A stretch of DNA of 64,000 nt from positions 106,903,141-106,967,140 of the forward strand of contig CM043942.1 in the NCBI GenBank assembly GCA_014529385.2, written 5' to 3'. The notes below the pieces were generated by a model that saw only the letters and a program-made list of their open reading frames with translations, searched no databases and was not told the DNA's origin. Of this stretch, positions 55,707 to 64,000 are shown piece by piece. This DNA comes from Adiantum capillus-veneris (taxonomy: Eukaryota; Streptophyta; Polypodiopsida; Polypodiales; Pteridaceae). Positions within the stretch are counted from its first letter, which is position 1, and each line of letters begins with the position of its first letter. The translations under genes were made by a program, and so were the position numbers.

Positions 55707-57765
55707 GGGTTTCTACAGGTTACCTTTGAGTAAATCTGTGTTTGATGAAAAACGGCTGCAGCAGTAGCAAGTAGTAACTTAGGTGTGTTGAGGCCGCGAC
55801 AATGATGTTTACAGATCTGTGTTTGGGAGGTCGCGACAACAGTCCTTCTGTTGAAGGTTGTGGCAATGGCTTTGCGTAGATTTGTGTGCACGTCGCAACG
55901 ATGGCGTAGAACTGTATGCGTAGGGAGAGAGGGAGAGAGAGACAGAGAAAGACAAGCTCTGTGCAGCCTTCTGTGTAGGTTTGGAGCAAGAAACGAGAGA
56001 GAGAAAGAGAGCGACAACGCGGAAAAAATTGTGGTAGAGACAGATAAGGTTAGTTAGGTTAGGTTAGAAATTCCAAATTCGAATTTTGAATGTAGGGGTT
56101 GTTCTCATGGGTTCGCAGTCGAGATTACTAGAGTTCTAGGCTTTGTGCGAAAATGAGACATAGCTCGTCGGCTCTTAAATTGAAAGAGCTTTTCAGCAAA
56201 AAAAAAAAAAAAAGAGTATGGAAAAAAAAAAGTTGGTGCCAGGCTTTGTCAATGTCCATATCTTTGTAGTACGAGTGGAACGACACCCATGAAGCAAAAT
56301 TTGGCTTCAGAATCAAAATCTGCATAGTAAAAAATACAATGAAAATGGCTAAATTTTGAAAAAATTATCCCGAAAATTGTGCGCTATTTTTTTGTCTGAT
56401 ATCAATAAGTGTATTTGAAAACCCATTATGACAAAGTTTGTCGTAGCGTTAAATTTTTTAAAATTATTTTTTATTTACTTTTTAAATTTATGCCGCTTGC
56501 GGATATCCCTTGAATAGCCAAAATTATTATGAAGACACCTCAGCCACCCCTGGGCTCACACCATAGGACAGCAATGTTGGAGGTCAAGGATCAAAGCGTG
56601 CACTCAGTTCCATCTAAAAATCCTATGTCCTAGGGTTTTCTTCTTCTATCTTGTGAGATCCTTATGGCCCTACGGTGGCAATGTGAAAGCTTGTGGACCT
56701 AGGGCCATAGGGTGGCAATGTATAAGCTCAAGAGCCATAAGTTTCCCTAAATTCCATTTGGAAATCCTATGGCCCTAGGGTTTAGGGGCGACAATAGATA
56801 AGCTCCAATACATAGCCCTATGTTCCAGTTGGAGATCCTATGGCCCTAGGTCCATGACAATGTATAAGCTCAAGAGCCATACATTGCCCTACTTTGTAGT
56901 TGGAGATCCTATGGCCTTAGGGTCATGGGGTGCCAATATGTAAGCTGAAGGGCCATAGGGTGCCACATGTCCCATATGGAGATTCTACGGTCCTAGGGCC
57001 ATGGGGTGGCAATGTATAAGCTCAATGGACATACATTGCCTATGTTCCATTCGGAAATCCTATTGCCCTAGGGTAATGGGGTGGCAATGTATAAGCTCAA
57101 GGGCCATACATTGCCTATGTTCCATTCAGAAATCCTATGGCCCTAGGGTCATGAGGTGGCAATGTATAAACTCAAGGGCCATACATTGCCTACGTTCCAT
57201 TTGGAAATCCTATGGCCCTAGGGTCATGGGGTGCCACATGTCCCATATAGAGATCCTATGGCCCTAGGGCCATGGGGCTGCATTGATATGTTGGCCACCC
57301 TTGAACCTGCACCCTTGAGCTTAGGGGCCTAAGGTTCTCTTATTGTATGTTGTGAGATCTTGTGGCCCTATGGCCATAGGGTGTCAATGTATAAGCTCAA
57401 GGGCCATACATTTCCTATGTTCCATTCGGAAATCCTATGGCCCTAGGGTCATGGGGTGGCAATGTATAAGCTCAAGGGCCATAGGGTGCCACATGTTCCA
57501 TAGAGAGATCCTATGGCCCTAGGGCCATGGGGCTGCATTGAAATCTTGGCCACCTTTGACATCGTGGCCATAGGTTGTCTTTTTGTATGTTTTGAAGTCT
57601 TGTGGCCCTAGGGCCATAGGGTGTCAATGCTCACACCCTTGGGCTTAGGGACATAGGTTGTCTTTTTGTATGTTTTTAAGTCTTGTGGCCCTAGCGCCAT
57701 AGGGTGTCAATGCTCACACCCTTGGGCTTAGGGCCATAGGTTGTCTTTTTGTATGTTTTTAAGTC
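55707..57765 (+). repeat. Left arm of a long inverted repeat
   Basis: 55707-56560 is the near-exact inverted copy of 63150-64000: paired positions sum to 119707 with no net indel. It includes the TTTGTCGTAGCGTTAAA and GCCGCTTGCGGATATCCC blocks. From 56560 to 57765 it is a satellite-C array (GGCAATGTATAAGCTCAA, CATTCGGAAATCC) that pairs with 61340-63140. The outer segment has a CT-rich stretch and TGTAGAAACCC-type end. Open frames over it mirror those on the other arm and are not genes. Confidence 0.93.
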
Positions 57766-59890
57766 TTTTTGTATGTTTGAAATCACAAGAACAAGATCCC
57801 TTTTTCTTACATTAATTTGAGGCCTAAAGGCCTCTTGTGGCCTTGCACTTTGAGGACCAACATAGTGATCATTCAATTCTTCATATCCTTGAAACTCATC
57901 TCTGTCTTCCTCTATCTCTTGCATTCTATGACTCCCTATAGTCTTTGGCCAAAATGTTGTATATTCACCAATGTGTTTATTAGTTGGTTGTTCAAGCTCA
58001 TTGATTATGTTTTGCCAATAAGTGATAACAGGCTCCATGTATTTTGTGGAGTCATGGTCCTTTCCCTTTAATAGAGAACATCTTTTCCAAAATTCAAGAT
58101 ATGACTTAATCCCTTGAATAACAAGCGGACTATCTCTCACATAGTCTGCTATAGGTACCACATCTGGACAGCCTATTGGTAATTTTGGTTTTCCCTGGTC
58201 ATCTTTTTTCCACAACTCAATTCCCGACTCCTTTGGCATCCAATCGGGTGATTTGGGATGAATTTTGTACTGCATTACTGGGACTTCACCTTGCATATAG
58301 AAACAAAATTGAAGTGGCTTAGAGTGTCCGACTAGAGCATCTTGTCTGTCACACATGTAACCTTGCACAACGGATTTAAAGTCGGGAACTTGTGTCATCA
58401 AAAATGGTGCTGGAGCTGAGCTTTCACATTTTTGAAAATGTTCCATCAGATGTGGAAAAGTGAATTTCATTCCTATTCGCAATCTTTCTGAGAACCTACT
58501 AAATATTGCATCTATGTCCTCATGTGTATGACCCACCATTAAGAATCCCAAATGCACGGTTTTGAAAACTCCTTTTGCTACTAACAAGGATAAGTATGCA
58601 AACAAATATCGATTTTTATTCTCTCATGCACAATTATGTAGCTGTAACAAAAGATTCTCATGCAATTTTTGAAATAAAGGAGTGGATATGGTATCCACAA
58701 CACATTGAGAGGAATTTGATTGTATGTGTACAATATCTTCATTACATCCCTGGATGGCCAACGGTGGTGTCATTGTTGATGCATTCCTCTCACGCTCTTG
58801 CTTCATTTTGTTTTGGAGGTCTAGAGCTCTCATTGAGTTCAATGCATTGAATAACGTTACATTGCTGTGTGGCATACCGTCATGGCATAAATCTCCTTGT
58901 CCATGGTTTTTTGTTCTTTCCAGATTCTGTAAGCATAATGCAAGGGAACCAATTGTAGCATTGGGATCTGAAGGCCATAGACCATTAAGTGAGAAGTGAC
59001 CATACATTCCATGACCATGTCCATGTGTTATCATACCTGTTAATGATACTTGCAATTGATATGCATTCGCATAATCTTTTGAGTTCACACGCAACCTAGG
59101 TATTGCTGTCTTTTTTTGATCCATTTTATCATGTATAATGCATAAATACTTATCCTTTTGCAACTGGGAGAACTTACGCCAGGTGTAGTACACATTCCTA
59201 CAACTTTGTTGTTGCAACATGTGAATTCGACGTTCATCCTTCAAACGTGCAATCATCTCGTCATCCTTTGTTGACTCTAGTTGAGACTTTATCCGGCTAC
59301 ACACAACACATTTGGAGAACTCACTTGTTTTTGACAATGTCACATTAGCAAACTCTGTATTCCAAATCCTATTGAATGTCGTGCTAGACATTGTCTTGAG
59401 ACTCATACTGTCAAGTGTTTTATTGACATCATGTAAAATGTCTACTTTCTTGTACGTGTTTGGTATTGCAAGCAAAGTTTCCCTAGTACCATCTTCCATG
59501 GTTCTACTCTTATGTGGCATTCTCTCTGAGTTTTTATCAACAAAAGAGCGCATCAATGCCCTTCCCATTTCTGTATGGTCTCTTCCTTTTCTCATGACAC
59601 CATCATTACCATGCACTGAGCGTCTAACCCCATTCTCAAAATGTTCACGGTAACGATAAAATGAAGTTTTGGGAATGCCATGAATTTCGTACCAAGCTCT
59701 ACTACAAACCTCACTGCCATTAAAAGAAAACACATAGCATGTCTTTGTAGTTGTTTTGTTCTCACGCCATGCAGTCAACATTGTATCATACACATAGTTT
59801 GTTCTATTTTGCAAACTCTGTCCCCAAAATTCATTGCGCATAGCCATGACCTTATCTCGATTGGCATATTGACAACACCTTTTGGAACAA
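57691..59890 (-). pseudogene. DUF7869-like protein, probable transposase, one in-frame stop
   Basis: A zinc-binding start (DCCSKRCC) lies just upstream of MAMRNEFWGQSLQNRTNYV. Next come KTSFYRYREHFENG, a HGN motif, KCVVCSRIKSQLES, LCIIHDKMDQKKTAIPRL and HGHGHGMYGHFSLNG. At 58624-58626 a TGA interrupts the frame. Six codons on it is open again for 304 aa with YLFAYLSLLVAKGVFK and FLMVGHTHEDIDAIFSRF. The stop falls inside the conserved motif usually DN-x-x-GENKN: here it reads HNCA-stop-ENKN, so the Gly codon is a stop and the Asp a His. The fold is suspected to be an RNase H-like nuclease, but this is inference. The C-terminus is encoded by arm satellite. Confidence 0.82.
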
Positions 59891-59910
59891 CAATCTATGG
59901 TTGAAACAAG

Positions 59911-60681
59911 CTAGACAGATGCTAGAGATGCTTGATTGGATCTCTTAGAAGCTTTCACTGACATTTTTGGCTTCCTATTTACAAAGCAATATTTCCACTT
60001 TTTTGAAATAGGCTCTACCAAATAAGCTGATTCAATGCATGTATCTTGTAACGCATGCATAGCATGTAGATCCTCATAGCATAACAATTCTTTTCCATCC
60101 ATAGTTGTCACTCTCTTGATAGGCCAACAAACTAGATTAATGCTACATACACTAGCTTCTGCAGAAATAGTAGCCTCATCTGCATAGGATGTTTCGATAC
60201 CAATACCAATGTTATCTTCACCTAGCTCACCAAAGTTTACAGAGTCAAACAGACACACGTACATGACAACCCCTTCGGCTACTACATGTGTTTTGCTTTC
60301 ATCCCAAAGTTGAACCCTCTTATCCTTCCAAACCTCTCTGTAGCTCATTCCATTACATTGTGCATCCAATGCTCCTTCTTCTTTGTCAGCCTCATGCATA
60401 GAAGCCCCTTTGTACTGCATCTCATTTATATGTTGCAACAACCCACTACTCCATTTCACAATACTATGAAAAGCATCTCCCACTGTCAATGCATCCATTT
60501 TTGGAAAAGGGATGAGTGCTTTCTTTTCAAAACACAAATCAACTGACACCGATACATTGCCTTCCCCAATAAGCATGCCAGAACAATATGCACTTGGATT
60601 TATTCCAAATACAGTCCCAATGGCAACCTTTTGTGTCGCTACAAACATGCACACTCTATCACCATGATTGAAATTAGCCAT
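59911..60681 (-). pseudogene. DUF8039-like protein
   Basis: ATG at 60681 (MANFNHGDRVCMFVATQK) follows the splice-like CTTGCAG/GT. The first 70 residues match the DUF8039 style found in plant transposon proteins: VAIGTVFGINPSAYCSGMLI, VSVSVDLCFEKKALIPFPKM, LTVGDAFHSIVKWSSGLLQ. The rest (VWKDKRVQLWDESKTHVVAE, CYEDLHAMHALQDTC) is not recognised. The frame is open to 59911, then a stop and a short gap precede the transposase-like frame on the same strand, perhaps an intron ending at CAACCATAG. Known DUF8039 proteins often accompany TNP or Ulp1 domains. The frame is open, but its partner gene is broken, so it is listed with it. Confidence 0.7.
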
Positions 60682-60784
60682 ACCTGCAAGAAGATTGCAA
60701 GAATAATTGTTAAACAAACTGCTTGCAGAGTATATTGATTTATGTAGCATAAAGTATAACAAGTATGTATGTGGGTGTTTCATG

Positions 60785-61030
60785 AGAAGCACCCTGTGGC
60801 CTGAAGTTCATAGGGTTCCCTCTATGATACTAAGAATCTCTTTGTGCTCTATGCTCTATCGTCTATTCTCTATGATCTATATTGACTTCCTATGGCCCCT
60901 AGACCACAAGGCGCCCACATTGTTTCCAAAAAACCCTCATTTTTTTGCTATGGCCCCAGGGCCATAGCTCTCTATGCCGGTATAAATCATATTTTCTCTA
61001 TATTAGCTCCCTAAGGCCTGAAGGCCATAG
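60785..61030. repeat. Satellite A fragment next to the transposon genes
   Basis: CACCCTGTGGCCTGAAGTTC, GGTTCCCTCTATGATAC and CTCTATGCTCTATCGTC match the sentence order of the array at 51135-53830. This shows satellite A also lies inside the inverted-repeat element. Confidence 0.85.
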
Positions 61031-61339
61031 GGTTGTCCTCAATATCACCTCACAGAGTTTCATGTCAAGTATATATACATCCTATGGCACCCCATGACCC
61101 TAGGGCCATAAGATCTCCAAATGAAACATACAACAATGTCTGGCCCTTGAGCTTATACATTGCAACCCCATGACCCTATGGCCATAGGATAGGCATATGA
61201 AACATACGACAATGTATGTCCCTTGAGCTTATACATTCCAACCCCATGACCCTAGAGCTATAGGATCTCCAAATGGAACATAGGGCAACGTATGGCCCTT
61301 GAGCTTATACATTGACACCCTATGGCCCTAGGGCCACAA
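61031..61339. repeat. Satellite C extra units, right side only
   Basis: Units of CCATAGGATCTCCAAATG and GAGCTTATACATTCCAACCC lie here without a counterpart at the inner end of the left arm. Confidence 0.75.
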
Positions 61340-64000
61340 GACTTAAAAACATACAAAAAGACAACCTATGGCCCTAAGCCCAAGGGTGTGAGCATTGACA
61401 CCCTATGGCGCTAGGGCCACAAGACTTAAAAACATACAAAAAGACAACCTATGTCCCTAAGCCCAAGGGTGTGAGCATTGACACCCTATGGCCCTAGGGC
61501 CACAAGACTTCAAAACATACAAAACGACAACCTATGGCCACGATGTCAAAGGTGGCCAAGATTTCAATGCAGCCCCATGGCCCTAGGGCCATAGGATCTC
61601 TCTATGGAACATGTGGCACCCTATGGCCCTTGAGCTTATACATTGCCACCCCATGACCCTAGGGCCATAGGATTTCCAAATGGAACATAGGCAATGTATG
61701 GCCCTTGAGCTTATACATTGAAACCCTATGGCCATAGGGCCACAATATCTCACAACATACAATAAGAGAACCTAAGCCCCTAAGCTCAAGGGTGCAGGTT
61801 CAAGGGTGGCCAAGATATCAATGCAGACCCATGGCCCTAGGGCCATAGGATCTCTATATGGGACATGTGGCACCCCATGACCCTAGGGCCATAGGATTTC
61901 CAAATGGAACGTAGGCAATGTATGGCCCTTGAGCTTATACATTGCCACCTCATGACCCTAGGGCCATAGGATTTCTGAATGGAACATAGGCAATGTATGG
62001 CCCTTCACCTTATACATTGCCACCCTATGGGCCTAGGGCCACAAGATCTCACAACATACAATAAGAGAACCTAAGGCCCCTAAGCTCAAGGGTGCGGGTT
62101 CAAGGGTGGCCAAGATATCAATGCAACCCCATGGCCCTAGGGCCATAGGATCTCTATATGGGACATGTGGCACCCCATGACGCTAGGGCAATAGGATTTC
62201 CAAATGGAACGTAGGCAATGTATGGCCCTTGAGCTTATACATTGCCACCCCATGACCCTAGGGCCATAGGATTTCCGAATGGAACATAGGAAATGTATGG
62301 CCCTTGAGCTTATACATTGCCACCCTATGGGCCTAGGGCCACAAGATCTCACAACATACAATAAGAGAACCTTAGGCCCCTAAGCTCAAGGGTGCGGGTT
62401 CAAGGGTGGCCAAGATATCAATGCAGCCCCATGGCCCTAGGGCGATAGGATCTCTATATGGGACATGTGGCACCCCATGACCCTAGGGCCATAGGATTTC
62501 CAAATGGAACGTAGGCAATGTATGGCCCTTGAGCTTATACATTGCCACCCCATTACCCCAGGGCCATAGGATTTCCGAATGGAACATAGGAAATGTATGG
62601 CCCTTGAGCTTATACATTGCCACCCCATTACCCTAGGGCAATAGGATTTCCGAATGGAACATAGGCAATGTATGTCCATTGAGCTTATACATTTCCACCC
62701 CATGGCCCTAGGGCCGTAGAATCTCCATATGGGACATGTGGCACCCTATGGCCCTTCAGCTTACATATTGGCACCCCATGACCCTAAGGCCATAGGATCT
62801 CCAACTACAAAGTAGGGCAATGTATGGATCTTGAGCTTATACATTGTCGTGGACCTAGGGCCATAGGATCTCCAACTGGAACATAGGGCTATGTATTGGA
62901 GCTTATCTATTGTCGCCCTTAAACCCTAGGGCTATAGGATTTCCAAATGGAATTTAGGGAAACTTATGGCTCTTGAGCTTATACATTGCCACCCTATGGC
63001 CCTAGGTCCACAAGCTTTCACATTGCCACCGTAGGGCCACAAGGATCTCACAAGATAGAAGAAGAAAACCCTAGGACATAGGATTTTCAGATGGAACTGA
63101 GTGCACGGTTTGATCCTTGACCTCCAACATTGCCGTCCTATGGTGTGAGACCAGGGGTGGCTGAGGTGTCTTTATAATAATTTTGGCTATTCAAGGGATA
63201 TCCGCAAGCGGCATAAATTTAAAAAGTAAATAAAAAATAATTTTAAAAAATTTAACGCTACGACAAACTTTGTCATAATGGGTTTTCAAATACACTTAAT
63301 GATATCAGACAAAAAAATAGCGCACAATTTTCGGGATAATTTTTTCAAAATTTAGCCATTTTCAGTGTATTTTTTACTATGCAGATTTTGATTCTGAAGC
63401 CAAATTTTGCTTCATGGGTGTCATTCCACTCGTACTACAAAGATATGGACATTGACAAAGCCTTGCACCAACTTTTTTTTTTCCATACTCTTTTTTTTTG
63501 CTGAAAAGCTCTTTCAATTTCGGAGCCGACGAGCTATGTCTCATTTTCGCACAAAGCCTAGAACTCTAGTAATCTCGACTGCGAACCCGTGAGAACAACC
63601 CCTACATTCAAAATTCGAATTTGGAATTTCTAACCTAATCTAACTAACCTTATCTCTCTCTACCACAATTTTTTCCGCGTTGTCGCTCTCTTTCTCTCTC
63701 TCTCTCGTTTCTTGCTCGAAACCTACACAGAAGGCTGCACAGAGCTTGTCTTTCTTTGTCTCTCTCTCCCTCTCCCTCTCTCCCTACGCATACAGTTCTA
63801 CGCCATCGTTGCGACGCGCACACAAATCTACGCAAAGCCATCGCCACAACCTTCAACAGAAGGACTGCTGTCGCGACCTCCCAAACACGGATCTGTAAAC
63901 ATCATCGTCGCGGCCTCAACACACCTAAGTTACTGCTTGCTACTGCTGCAGCCGTTTTTCATCAAACACAGATTTACTCAGAGGTAACCTGTAGAAACCC
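61340..64000 (-). repeat. Right arm of a long inverted repeat (runs off window)
   Basis: Inverted copy of 55707-57765. The inner part (61340-61580) pairs with 57530-57765, and 62400-64000 pairs with 55707-57310 at a constant sum of 119707. Between lies about 600 bp of additional 310-bp units (GGACATGTGGCACCCCATGA, GAACATAGGAAATGTATGG) present only here. The pairing is still perfect at the last base, so the true end lies beyond 64000. Confidence 0.93.

Larger units (their letters stand above)
55707..64000 (-). mobile_element. Proposed long-inverted-repeat DNA transposon
   Basis: Two arms of at least 2.06 and 2.66 kb in opposite orientation enclose a minus-strand unit (57691-60681) with a DUF8039-like and a DUF7869-like protein, both families linked to plant mobile DNA. 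The 3' end of the coding frame runs into the left arm. Arms are mostly near-identical, differing by an extra block of about 600 bp of satellite units on the right. The outer ends are not both visible, so terminal motif and target duplication are unknown. I found no match to a familiar superfamily signature (CACTA, MULE, hAT, PIF). Confidence 0.6.

Noticed and set aside
55691-56057. Open frames of about 68-108 codons in the left arm
   Set aside because: Mirror copies exist at 63650-63987 in the right arm, and all are rich in Ser/Leu or Arg/Glu from CT/GA tracts. I treat them as arm sequence.
57001-57267. 88-codon frame and its mirror at 62437-62703
   Set aside because: Pure translation of satellite C units.
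51135-63140. CRISPR-like repeat-spacer pattern
   Set aside because: Eukaryotic context, irregular repeats, no unique spacers of constant length.

Overview
This is repeat-dominated nuclear DNA from a land plant with a large, transposon-rich genome. The reasons are plant-type LTR retrotransposons primed by initiator tRNA-Met, a CACTA element with TNP2-like and Transposase_24-like genes, hAT relics, GT-AG introns, and long GA/CA/CT microsatellites. The Ty1/copia and chromodomain Ty3/gypsy proteins look more like those of ferns or other non-angiosperm plants than of familiar crops, but this is an impression only. I see no intact single-copy host gene, no rRNA or tRNA gene, and no CRISPR or prokaryotic feature.

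Layout. 1-9.8 kb: old debris, with a copia integrase fragment, a copia LTR relic, small tandem duplications and a degenerate hAT transposase (minus strand, 6985-9059). 9818-16731: a CACTA (En/Spm) element with matching ends, a TGA target duplication, subterminal AGCGACGC-type repeats, a decayed TNP2 gene and a second gene with a Transposase_24-like domain. 17.3-26.8 kb: an internally deleted copia relic split by an 8.3-kb Ty3/gypsy element (17909-26211, target duplication ACGT) whose Gag, RT and integrase resemble the type I associate with fungi. 26.8-32.7 kb: a probable CACTA end, an unrecognised multi-exon pseudogene invaded by a 479-bp inverted-repeat element, and low-information sequence. 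32867-44536: a chromodomain Ty3/gypsy element (target duplication TGTGA) inserted in an open reading frame. Its own 5' LTR received a copia element (38678-44475, target duplication GACCC), and that copia carries a foreign segment between gag and integrase.

44.5-51 kb: a second hAT relic, a 29-bp G run, an almost perfect 259-bp tandem duplication, an unrecognised two-exon pseudogene, and on the opposite strand a broken multi-exon gene for a Ulp1-type (C48) protease-like protein with a lysine-rich tail resembling histone H1. 51.1-55.1 kb: satellite-like arrays built around the palindrome GGCCCTAGGGCC with flanking CTATGG/CCATAG. 55707-64000: two long inverted arms (about 2.06 kb and at least 2.66 kb, the right one running off the window) made partly of the same satellite. 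They enclose a minus-strand unit with a DUF8039-like protein and a DUF7869-like protein (GHTHEDID motif). I read this as a long-inverted-repeat DNA transposon, currently inactive, and it is the most novel object in the window.

How the parts fit. Nearly every gene belongs to a mobile element, and nearly every one is broken by stops or frameshifts. Nesting and target duplications give a relative order: copia relic before the fungal-type gypsy, host-like reading frame before the chromodomain gypsy before the nested copia.
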